From a virus: a stretch of DNA of 23,342 nucleotides. Made by a program: the position numbers and the translations under genes. This document shows positions 16,158 through 21,475 of the stretch, one piece after another (position 1 is the first letter of the stretch; each line of letters begins with the position of its first letter). Location: positions 1 to 23,342 of the IMG/VR virus record IMGVR_UViG_3300009124_000107, one strand, 5' to 3'. The notes under the pieces were generated by a model, which saw only the letters and a list, made by a program, of their open reading frames with translations, ran no database searches and was not told where the DNA came from.

Positions 16158-16299
16158 TAACGATCACAACTTTCAGATTTTACAAGTTCAAATTGATGAT
16201 CTTAAACGTCAGTTGAATGATCTTAATGATTTGAAAGAAATGTTCCGTCTTCCCAAACCTGAGAATAAGGATCGGAAAGCATTTGATGAAGCAGACTGA
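16102..16299 (+). CDS. Unknown 65-residue coiled-coil-like protein
   Basis: Not recognised. It is a short acidic and helical protein with a leucine-spaced stretch (ILQVQIDDLKRQLNDLND) that should form a coiled coil, followed by a Lys/Pro-rich tail. It overlaps the previous gene by 56 bases in another frame and the next gene by 14 bases. A scaffolding or oligomerisation role is possible but not shown. Confidence 0.65.
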   Translation: MNEEEFKAAVKNLLMLQNNNDHNFQILQVQIDDLKRQLNDLNDLKEMFRLPKPENKDRKAFDEAD

Positions 16300-16573
16300 T
16301 TTTGAGTTACTTCAACCAGTGTGCTATCATGGCACATGTGGTTACATCTCTTTCATTAGTGAATACTATATCAGTATTTGCTTTAGAGACATCCCACTCC
16401 CTGAAAGTGCAAACTCTCGGTGGGGTCGCCACTATGTTAATCTCGTTGTTTACCCTGAATTTTGGCATGAAATACGCTGTTGTCTGGATGAAGACCAAGA
16501 AAAAGGGTACTGCCCGCCAAGAAGCAATCTTCTACAATTTGGAAGACGCCGCCTTGTGGGAGCAGCACATTAA
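16286..16573 (+). CDS. Unknown 95-residue protein (YHG...VYPEFWHEI type)
   Basis: The function is unknown. The first 65 or so residues look like a small beta-barrel protein of a kind often seen in cyanophages: LLQPVCYHGTCGYISFI, then YYISICFRDIP, then YVNLVVYPEFWHEI. The remaining 30 residues overlap the next gene in another frame and look less natural. I chose the ATG at 16286 over the TTG one codon earlier; GGAA lies upstream. It overlaps the preceding gene by 14 bases. A functional product could depend only on the N-terminal part. Confidence 0.62.
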   Translation: MKQTDFELLQPVCYHGTCGYISFISEYYISICFRDIPLPESANSRWGRHYVNLVVYPEFWHEIRCCLDEDQEKGYCPPRSNLLQFGRRRLVGAAH

Positions 16574-16625
16574 CAAAACAGAACACGCCAAGACGGACAT
16601 CATCCCGATCTTTGGTGACAGTTGA
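16467..16625 (+). CDS. Unknown 52-residue protein inside the end of the previous gene
   Basis: Not recognised. Translation from the ATG at 16467 gives a compact, natural-looking protein: MKYAVVWMKTKKKG, a helix EAIFYNLEDAALWEQHI, and DIIPIFGDS at the end. The first 107 bases overlap the preceding gene in another frame, and no ribosome site is evident, so translational coupling is likely. The frame is open upstream to a TTG at 16302, but that part reads as a shadow of the preceding gene. Its TGA lies within a TTGACA just before the terminator. Confidence 0.6.
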   Translation: MKYAVVWMKTKKKGTARQEAIFYNLEDAALWEQHINKTEHAKTDIIPIFGDS

Positions 16626-16637
16626 CAGACTGGTCTA

Positions 16638-16660
16638 GGGGGTTGACACACCCCCTTTTT
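16638..16660 (+). terminator. Intrinsic terminator before the nuclease-methyltransferase unit
   Basis: Five G (16638-16642), the loop TTGACACA, five C (16651-16655) and five T (16656-16660). It ends the upstream small-gene operon. The loop contains a perfect -35 hexamer, TTGACA, and 17 bases (16649-16665) are identical to those in the terminator at 13477. Confidence 0.88.
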
Positions 16661-16671
16661 CATGCCATACT
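16643..16671 (+). promoter_or_regulatory. Sigma70-like promoter nested in the terminator
   Basis: TTGACA (16643-16648), a 17-base spacer and CATACT (16666-16671); TACTAT overlaps as an alternative -10. The -35 lies in the terminator loop, and the descending stem and T run form the spacer. Transcription would start near 16678, leaving about 18 bases before the ATG at 16696. Confidence 0.65.
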
Positions 16672-16695
16672 ATCTGTATCAAAGCAATCCACTCC

Positions 16696-17310
16696 ATGCG
16701 CTCCCTTGTTACCAAACTGAACGAGAGTTACAAGCAGCAGGCATCTTACTGGTCTGGTTCTATCTTTGAAGATGTTGTCAACTTCTCTACTGATTACAAA
16801 GGAAGATGGGGTGAAGAGCTACTGCGTGACATCATCAAAGATTACACTGACATTCCAGTGCAATGGGATGAAGACTCTAACACATCTAATGATGACGGTG
16901 TGTATGATTTGTTCTGGTTTCTTCACGAAGGTAAGAAACGTCGTGTTGAGGTGAAGACATCTGGGCGCACTGTCGCTAAGGGCAAACCTATTGGTTGGCA
17001 GCATGAGAATGTTTATTTTTCTGATGACAAGTGGGATAAACTTGTCTTCCTTGATTATGATGCTAATGATGTGATCTACATCACTGTTGTCAACTACAAT
17101 CAGGTTGTGAAGGACAACATGATTGATCTTTCTCTCTTTGGTAAGAAAGGTCACCAGCGTAAGAATGAAGAAGGTAAAGCGAAGGTTGACTTTAGCATGA
17201 AGTCCATCCAGAGAGGCATTGACGCTGGTGTCACATTCATGTATGATTTTAACAACCCCCAAGACGAACTGCTCGGTCTCTTCCTCATCAACAAACTCAG
17301 CATATACTGA
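16696..17310 (+). CDS. PD-(D/E)XK-type nuclease, candidate restriction endonuclease
   Basis: The 204-residue protein has the residue order of the PD-(D/E)XK nuclease fold. E40 lies in a helix (GRWGEELLRDIIKDY), D71 ends a strand (GVYDLFWFL), and E85 and K87 are in RRVEVKTSG, 14 residues after D71, which would bind Mg2+ and cut DNA. A following WQHENVYFSDDKWDKLVFLDYD resembles strand-helix parts of small type II restriction enzymes. It directly abuts a DNA adenine methyltransferase gene, stop TGA then ATG with no gap, and is first in the unit. Restriction activity is inferred; it might instead be a structure-specific or host-DNA-degrading nuclease. Arginines are mostly CGT/CGC. There is no strong ribosome site. 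Confidence 0.68.
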   Translation: MRSLVTKLNESYKQQASYWSGSIFEDVVNFSTDYKGRWGEELLRDIIKDYTDIPVQWDEDSNTSNDDGVYDLFWFLHEGKKRRVEVKTSGRTVAKGKPIGWQHENVYFSDDKWDKLVFLDYDANDVIYITVVNYNQVVKDNMIDLSLFGKKGHQRKNEEGKAKVDFSMKSIQRGIDAGVTFMYDFNNPQDELLGLFLINKLSIY

Positions 17311-18387
17311 ATGAATAATATCTACGATTTCTTCCTCCCCATTTACAACAAGCATGGCATGACTGCCATTTGTGATGGATTGTATCTTCATAAAGGTACA
17401 GTCAAGCGGTGGATGGAGAAGAAAGAAGTGCCACCGCAGTATTATTTTGATCTGTGTCGCATTGATGGTATTGATGTAGATTACTCCCATCACACTGAGA
17501 AGGAGAAAGATCAGTTTTTCACCAGCAAAGAGACAGCACAGTATTGCTATAACAAAGCGATTGAGATCATAGCACCGCTCTGCAATCTTGGTGACTATAC
17601 TTTCATTGAACCATCCGCAGGTGATGGTAGTTTCTACAACATCATGCCTACGATGCAGCGCGTTGGTGTTGACATTGAGCCACGATGTGAGGGTGTGATT
17701 CAATCTGACTTTCTCAACTGGGTGCCAGAGACACAGAATAATATCTGTATTGGCAATCCTCCTTTTGGTCTGCGCGGACACCTTGCGCTCAAGTTTATCA
17801 ACCACGCGGCAAAGTTCTCTGACTTTGTGTGCTTTGTGCTCCCTCAGTTGTTTGACAGCAATGGCAAGGGCAGTTGTAAAAGTCGTGTGAAAGGTATGAA
17901 CCTCATTCACAGTGAGGTTGTTGACTCTGCATTCTACTATCCTGGTGGTAAGGATGTGACTGTCAACGTTGTATTTCAAGTGTGGGCTAAGAACCATAAG
18001 GTAGAGGAGGAAGAGGTTGATCTAACTAACATCATCAAACTCTACTCCCTATCTGATGGTGGTACGCCAGGTAGCACTCGTAATAAACAACATCTATATT
18101 CTTGTGATTTCTACCTGCCTTCCACCTGCTTTGGGTCGGACAGCATGACGGTCTACGATAATTTTGAAAATCTTCCGCATCGACGCGGATATGGTATTGT
18201 AGTACAGTCATGTGGTGATGAGATTAAGAGTATTATGCGCGAAACTAACTGGTCTGAGGTAGCATTTGCCTCTACAAATGGCGCATATAACCTCAGATTT
18301 GATATTATTGAGCGTCACATCTGGTCTCACTTGACTGGGACGTGCAAAGATACAAGCAAAAGACCCACGCTCATGGCATTTGTGTGA
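17311..18387 (+). CDS. N6-adenine-type DNA methyltransferase with N-terminal HTH-like segment
   Basis: A 358-residue SAM-dependent methyltransferase. Motif X-like KEKDQFFTSKE (63-73), motif I FIEPSAGDGSF (98-108), an acidic motif II GVDIEP (119-124), QSDFL (131-135) and catalytic motif IV GNPPFG (148-153) come in the gamma order of type II adenine (or N4-cytosine) methyltransferases; the rest of the protein would hold target recognition. Residues about 14-45 (MTAICDGLYLHKGTVKRWMEKK) resemble a helix-turn-helix, as in methyltransferases that regulate their own operon. It follows the nuclease gene without a gap and should protect sites the nuclease cuts. The target sequence cannot be read from this. 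A lone epigenetic or anti-restriction role is the alternative. Confidence 0.85.
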   Translation: MNNIYDFFLPIYNKHGMTAICDGLYLHKGTVKRWMEKKEVPPQYYFDLCRIDGIDVDYSHHTEKEKDQFFTSKETAQYCYNKAIEIIAPLCNLGDYTFIEPSAGDGSFYNIMPTMQRVGVDIEPRCEGVIQSDFLNWVPETQNNICIGNPPFGLRGHLALKFINHAAKFSDFVCFVLPQLFDSNGKGSCKSRVKGMNLIHSEVVDSAFYYPGGKDVTVNVVFQVWAKNHKVEEEEVDLTNIIKLYSLSDGGTPGSTRNKQHLYSCDFYLPSTCFGSDSMTVYDNFENLPHRRGYGIVVQSCGDEIKSIMRETNWSEVAFASTNGAYNLRFDIIERHIWSHLTGTCKDTSKRPTLMAFV

Positions 18388-18431
18388 CAGATGACAAACC
18401 GCACACCATCTGACCCACGGGCACCTGGATG

Positions 18432-18468
18432 CCCTATACTACAAAGGTAGTCAAGGGAACACCCCATG
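18432..18468 (+). repeat. 37-base promoter-leader repeat, copy A
   Basis: This copy runs from CCCTATACT through AAGGTAGTCAAGGGAAC to the ATG of the 18466 gene. It differs from copy B (18926-18962) at only three positions. It holds a -10 box, the leader and the ribosome site (AAGGGAA), so the repeat is a whole expression signal. Confidence 0.9.
18435..18440 (+). promoter_or_regulatory. -10 box TATACT of the 18466 gene
   Basis: TATACT lies 25 bases before the ATG, matching five of six consensus bases. CTGACC (18410-18415) with a 19-base spacer is the best -35 and is weak. A five-pair GGGCA/TGCCC stem abuts it upstream. Confidence 0.5.
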
Positions 18469-18702
18469 CAACTCCAGAACTCTGCCACTCAAGTCGATTT
18501 CTACCCTGTCGCTGGTGGCAAGCGTTTTGTCAAGCGTGTGATCTGGCATCCTGGTGCTGAGAGCGAGATGACTTCCTTCAGCACTGTAGTCAAGACCGAT
18601 GCTCTCTATTCTATCCGTAACCTGATCGCCAACGGTGCTGAGGTGACTGATTTCAACCTCGAAGCATATACTGGTTCTGATTACTCTCCTGTCGCCTGCT
18701 GA
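18466..18702 (+). CDS. Unknown 78-residue protein
   Basis: Not recognised. It is a small soluble protein with beta-type segments (VDFYPVAGGKRFVKRVIWHP) and an Ile/Leu-rich middle, without a membrane segment or signal. It is the first gene after the methyltransferase and has its own promoter, leader and ribosome site (the 37-base repeat, AAGGGAA). Codon use is rich in CGT and C-ending codons, as in other early-type genes here. Confidence 0.75.
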   Translation: MQLQNSATQVDFYPVAGGKRFVKRVIWHPGAESEMTSFSTVVKTDALYSIRNLIANGAEVTDFNLEAYTGSDYSPVAC

Positions 18703-18748
18703 GAGGCGTCTAGAAGCGCCTGTAATGCCCCTCTGACCCCTGTGACCT

Positions 18749-18925
18749 ATGAAGACCGCTGAAGTCCCTCTGACTGCCCCTGAACTGAAGTTTCTGATCG
18801 ACCTGATGTGGGGTGCTCCCATCGCCACTGTGCGTGAGACAGCATCGCGCCATGGTCTGTCCGATACCGAGGTTGAGGGACACTTGGTGAAGTGTCTAGG
18901 CTACCTGTACCTGGAGACCGATTGA
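18749..18925 (+). CDS. Unknown 58-residue protein
   Basis: Not recognised. The ATG at 18749 opens a clean frame to the TGA at 18923: LTAPELKFLIDLMWGAPIA, then VRETASRHGLSDTEVEGHL, an arrangement of short helices that could suit a small DNA-binding fold, though this is only a guess. Its last bases lead directly into the promoter of the next gene, with the stop sitting in an attgaccc. No ribosome site is evident. It follows a 46-base gap. Confidence 0.65.
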   Translation: MKTAEVPLTAPELKFLIDLMWGAPIATVRETASRHGLSDTEVEGHLVKCLGYLYLETD

Positions 18926-18962
18926 CCCTATACTACTAAGGTAGTCAAGGGAACGACCCATG
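18926..18962 (+). repeat. 37-base promoter-leader repeat, copy B
   Basis: Second copy of the element at 18432, identical at 34 of 37 positions and also ending on an ATG (of the 18960 gene). The changes are an A to T in the discriminator and two bases just before the CCC. Confidence 0.9.
18929..18934 (+). promoter_or_regulatory. -10 box TATACT of the 18960 gene
   Basis: TATACT, part of the repeated element, lies 25 bases before the ATG. The position of a -35 box at a 17-base spacer reads TGTACC, a poor match, so recognition may rest on the -10 and sequence downstream or on a phage-altered polymerase. Confidence 0.5.
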
Positions 18963-19118
18963 CCTCTGATCTCAGACGACACTCTCGACAAGCAACTCCG
19001 CCGCACCATTCTCCAAAACATTGAGAGTTATGACATTGAAACGCTAAAGCGCATCGCTTACGAGTGCCGCTGTGAAGAGATGGGTCTGCTCCCTGACAAC
19101 ACTTACCTGAATTTTTGA
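18960..19118 (+). CDS. Unknown 52-residue protein
   Basis: Not recognised. It is a short helical protein: MPLISDDTLDKQLRRTILQN followed by ETLKRIAYECRCEEMGLLPD, with two close cysteines (C36, C38). Its promoter, leader and ribosome site are the second copy of the 37-base repeat. The next gene begins one base after its stop, so the two are transcribed together. Confidence 0.72.
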   Translation: MPLISDDTLDKQLRRTILQNIESYDIETLKRIAYECRCEEMGLLPDNTYLNF

Positions 19119-19119
19119 A

Positions 19120-19275
19120 ATGACTGACGAATTTGAAATGCTTGTGAACGAGATGGCATGTGATCCTCTCTTCATCAAAGCATGTGAAGAAAACAATCAA
19201 CAGTGGGAAGAAGAAGCGGCAGCGCATCTTGAGATCACTGTAGACCAACTCCAAACCATTCTTAACAACAACTGA
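19120..19275 (+). CDS. Unknown 51-residue acidic protein
   Basis: Not recognised. Acidic and helical (MTDEFEMLVNEMACDPLFIK, then QWEEEAAAHLEITVDQLQTIL). The start is one base after the preceding stop. It is one of three small acidic or helical proteins made from the 18929 promoter. The frame is intact but short, so the call depends on the tight packing and the natural composition. Confidence 0.68.
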   Translation: MTDEFEMLVNEMACDPLFIKACEENNQQWEEEAAAHLEITVDQLQTILNNN

Positions 19276-19280
19276 TTACC

Positions 19281-19409
19281 ATGATTAACGAAGTAATGCT
19301 TGACCGCTGGTTGCTCGATCAACTGGAAGAAAAATACGATGTGATGGAAGTAGACAGCGACATGCCAGTCGAAGAACTGTCCCAAGACGTGCTCGAACTG
19401 CTCTCCTGA
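19281..19409 (+). CDS. Unknown 42-residue acidic protein
   Basis: Not recognised. A very short, acidic and helical protein (NEVMLDRWLLDQLEEKYDVM, then PVEELSQDVLELLS). It starts five bases after the preceding gene, and the TATACT of the next promoter follows just after its stop. Length makes this the least certain of the group. Confidence 0.6.
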   Translation: MINEVMLDRWLLDQLEEKYDVMEVDSDMPVEELSQDVLELLS

Positions 19410-19413
19410 GCCC

Positions 19414-19419
19414 TATACT
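19414..19419 (+). promoter_or_regulatory. -10 box TATACT of the 19447 gene
   Basis: CCCTATACT is the same nine-base core as in the 37-base repeat, here without the rest of that leader. It lies 27 bases before the ATG. AAAGGA upstream of CACCACTCC serves as ribosome site. No -35 match is visible. Confidence 0.5.
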
Positions 19420-19446
19420 GATTACATCAGCAAAGGACACCACTCC

Positions 19447-19827
19447 ATGATCTCGATGCCTAACCCCACCGCCACCCGCCAAGAGTTCTCTCAGTTCTGT
19501 GCTGAGCGTGATGCTCGCAACACTATCCACCTCAACATTGTGAAGTATGGTCTGATGCTGTGTGATGCTCTCCAGCAGACTGCTCCTGACGGTTATTTCT
19601 ACTCTCTGGACTCTTCTGGTCGCAAGTATCACAAAGTCTTCATGTATATTGGTGATCGCCGCGATAGCATCCACGCTTTCATCGACAAGAAGACTGGTGA
19701 AGTTTTCAAACCTGCTAGCATCAAAGCGCCTGCCAAGGGTGCTCGCTACAACGTTCTCTCTATCTCCTCTCGTGAAGAGATGCTTGAGCGTTGTGACTGG
19801 GCTGGTGGTTATCTCTACATGCGTTGA
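19447..19827 (+). CDS. Unknown 126-residue protein, conserved-type cyanophage early gene
   Basis: Function unknown. It is a soluble alpha/beta protein with TRQEFSQFCAERDARN at the start, a middle YHKVFMYIGDRRDSIHAFID, then KTGEVFKPASIKAPAKGARY and a final WAGGYLYMR. This layout is familiar from hypothetical proteins of many T4-like cyanophages (from memory, not searched). The ATG at 19456 is an alternative start three codons in. It has its own CCCTATACT promoter, and the stop lies in the -35 of the next promoter. The codon choice (CGC/CGT, C-ending) suggests good expression. Confidence 0.8.
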   Translation: MISMPNPTATRQEFSQFCAERDARNTIHLNIVKYGLMLCDALQQTAPDGYFYSLDSSGRKYHKVFMYIGDRRDSIHAFIDKKTGEVFKPASIKAPAKGARYNVLSISSREEMLERCDWAGGYLYMR

Positions 19828-19852
19828 CATTCCGCATCATACATAGTACACT
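19824..19852 (+). promoter_or_regulatory. Sigma70-like promoter of the 19876 gene
   Basis: TTGACA (19824-19829), a 17-base spacer and TACACT (19847-19852), the best-spaced host-type promoter in the window. The TGA of the preceding gene lies within the -35 box. Transcription should start near 19859, leaving about 17 leader bases with no ribosome site. Confidence 0.75.
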
Positions 19853-19875
19853 GTAATTCGTTCGCTTTCACTCCC

Positions 19876-20112
19876 ATGTTCTACCTCGTTGCTGCTGGTA
19901 ATGCCTACGCGATGGATCATTCTAGTGATACCATGTACGGCATGACCTGCTATGATGATCAAACTGTCGATCTTGACGATTGCTATGACATCGCTTATGA
20001 TGCTGTTGATGAGGACGAGCAAGAATACCTTGCTCATGTCGCCTATCATCTGCAACAGATTGCTAAACTGACTGAAGAACACCGTCAACTCAACGAGGTA
20101 TTTGTTAAATGA
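19876..20112 (+). CDS. Unknown 78-residue acidic protein
   Basis: Not recognised. The N terminus is mildly hydrophobic (MFYLVAAGNAYAMDHSS) but too short for a confident signal peptide; an acidic part (DQTVDLDDCYDIAYDAVDED) and a helical Gln/Leu/Glu end follow. It is led by a clear TTGACA/TACACT promoter with a short leader lacking a Shine-Dalgarno. Its stop overlaps the next ATG by four bases (ATGA), so it heads a chain of coupled small genes that runs to about 22264. Confidence 0.75.
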   Translation: MFYLVAAGNAYAMDHSSDTMYGMTCYDDQTVDLDDCYDIAYDAVDEDEQEYLAHVAYHLQQIAKLTEEHRQLNEVFVK

Positions 20113-20357
20113 ACATGTTACAAGATTACATCCGCGAGTTCATCAATCCGTATCCTAGTCGATACACTCGTGGTGCGTGGGAGATTCGTGTGCTCCCGCA
20201 TGAAGATCTAGATTACGACGGCATTCAAAAGTTCTGGCGTCTCTTCAAGAAGTTTCCTAACGATTTTGCCGCTGCTGCTGTCTCTCTACTCCCTGAAGAT
20301 GTAGAATTCATTCAGTACGACCACCTCAACAACGTTCTCTTCGCTAACAAACTATGA
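20109..20357 (+). CDS. Unknown 82-residue protein
   Basis: Not recognised. Aromatic- and Phe-rich (DYIREFINPYPSRYTRGAWE, then FWRLFKKFPNDFAAAAVSLL) with acidic C-terminal half, no membrane segment. Four-base ATGA overlaps at both ends join it to its neighbours, strong support for a real coupled gene. Confidence 0.78.
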   Translation: MNMLQDYIREFINPYPSRYTRGAWEIRVLPHEDLDYDGIQKFWRLFKKFPNDFAAAAVSLLPEDVEFIQYDHLNNVLFANKL

Positions 20358-20581
20358 GTACCGACACCCAGCGTCTTTCCTACCAGCGTGATCTTGTCTA
20401 TGATTACTGCTGTGAGCGTTTCAAGGAACTGATGCAACTGGAAGATCATGAGTCTGCTCTCGCTCTCGCTGATGAGTTCTATGAGTGGTTAGATCCCGAG
20501 CAAATGGAACAAGAAGAAACCCTGTACTACAATGAAGAAGAACTCCTCGAACTCTACGCCCAACGATGCTCTGAGCGATGA
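20354..20581 (+). CDS. Unknown 75-residue acidic helical protein
   Basis: Not recognised. Strongly acidic and helical: YDYCCERFKELMQLEDHESA, ALADEFYEWLDPEQMEQEE and a final LLELYAQRCSER; it contains a CC pair at residues 19-20. The start overlaps the preceding stop (ATGA). Its 3' 50 bases are shared with a short gene in another frame. Confidence 0.75.
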   Translation: MSTDTQRLSYQRDLVYDYCCERFKELMQLEDHESALALADEFYEWLDPEQMEQEETLYYNEEELLELYAQRCSER

Positions 20582-20690
20582 ACTGAAGCATTTGATCCTC
20601 AGCTATATGGAAGCATGTAATGCTGAGGACTATGCTAAGGCAGACACTATCATTCATTTGATACAGAAGTACAATGCAAGTCACGATTGA
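20532..20690 (+). CDS. Unknown 52-residue protein
   Basis: Not recognised. The open frame from the ATG at 20532 reads MKKNSSNSTPNDALSDELKH then a natural helix pair (LILSYMEACNAEDYAKADTI). The first 16 codons are shared with the preceding gene and look low-complexity, so a non-ATG start nearer 20571 (a CTG) cannot be excluded. It overlaps the next gene by 17 bases. Confidence 0.62.
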   Translation: MKKNSSNSTPNDALSDELKHLILSYMEACNAEDYAKADTIIHLIQKYNASHD

Positions 20691-20850
20691 ATTAGGTGCA
20701 GATCTCCAACTAGAGTATCAATCATGGTTGGATGTGAAGGAGTCGCTCGGTATTGAGCGCACAATCAACAATTTCCTTTATTACACATACAACTATGGTA
20801 CGTTCGCTAATCCCCGTAATCCTGACGACAATGAGCCTAGCACTGAGTAG
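20674..20850 (+). CDS. Unknown 58-residue protein
   Basis: Not recognised. MQVTIELGADLQLEYQSWLD gives a strand and a helix, followed by KESLGIERTINNFLYYTYNY and a polar tail. The shape suits a small soluble ribbon-helix-like or Gln-rich binding protein, but there is no motif. It overlaps the gene before by 17 bases and covers the first 56 bases of the metalloprotease gene, where the signal peptide is encoded. Confidence 0.68.
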   Translation: MQVTIELGADLQLEYQSWLDVKESLGIERTINNFLYYTYNYGTFANPRNPDDNEPSTE

Positions 20851-21475
20851 TTTTGCTCTAGCAGGTGAAGAGAAGATCAAGAAAGGATTCTACTCTTATG
20901 ATGCCATGGGGTGTATGTTGCTCCGTGAGTGTAAGGATGGTGTGGAAGAAGTAAACTCTATGATGGATGTCTCATCTAATTACAAGAACATGGAGGCATT
21001 CACATCACAGGCACAGGAGTTCAATAACATGCTCTCCAGTCTGAATACCATTGGTGTGAAAGTATTCCTTGCTGATGAGAAGTATTTCCCTGTAGGACAT
21101 CGTGGTGTGTATCACACTGTAAGCAACAATTTCTTCCTCAACAAGGCATACATGGGTCGTCCATCTACACTCATGTCAGTAATGAGGCATGAGGGATGGC
21201 ACGCAGCACAAGATTGTATGGCAGGTAGCATCAAGAATAGTATGATTGCTATTATCATGCCAGAGGAGAAAGTTCCGCCCCTATGGCGTGAAATGACAGA
21301 GCGTACATATCCTGCTTCCGCAGTGCCATGGGAGGCAGAAGCGACATGGGCTGGTAAGACTGAAGGCATGACTATGAAAGCATTAGAGTCATGTGCTAGG
21401 GGGACAATGTGGACGGATTATGAACCGACCCCACTGACACGCAAGTGGTTAGAAGAGGAGGGATTTATCAAATGA
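20795..21475 (+). CDS. Secreted HEXXH metalloprotease candidate
   Basis: From the ATG at 20795 the protein has 226 residues and a clear signal peptide, VRSLIPVILTTMSLALSSF with the cleavage site ALA/GEE near residue 23, so it should be exported to the periplasm or envelope. HEGWH (132-136) is a HEXXH zinc motif, and E180 or E182 in PWEAEATWAG may be the third ligand. The mature part has cysteines C40, C46, C141 and C200 that could pair. The frame is open from a TTG at 20753, but that start would hide the signal peptide. The role is unknown: wall or surface-protein cleavage, or superinfection control, are guesses. It overlaps the gene after by four bases (ATGA). Confidence 0.75.
   Translation: MVRSLIPVILTTMSLALSSFALAGEEKIKKGFYSYDAMGCMLLRECKDGVEEVNSMMDVSSNYKNMEAFTSQAQEFNNMLSSLNTIGVKVFLADEKYFPVGHRGVYHTVSNNFFLNKAYMGRPSTLMSVMRHEGWHAAQDCMAGSIKNSMIAIIMPEEKVPPLWREMTERTYPASAVPWEAEATWAGKTEGMTMKALESCARGTMWTDYEPTPLTRKWLEEEGFIK

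Noticed and set aside
16302-16466. Upstream extension of the 52-residue gene from a TTG
   Set aside because: This part overlaps the natural-looking N-terminal coding of the 16286 gene and reads as its shadow.
16819-17997. Long open frame (392 codons) on the - strand
   Set aside because: It is antisense to the nuclease and methyltransferase, both of which have clear motifs; its composition is not protein-like.
18419-18434. GGGCA/TGCCC hairpin after the methyltransferase gene as a terminator
   Set aside because: The stem has only five pairs and is followed by a TATACT promoter box, not a T run.
18704-18721. AGGCG/CGCCT hairpin in the gap after the 18466 gene
   Set aside because: Five pairs with an eight-base loop and no T tail; too weak to call a terminator.
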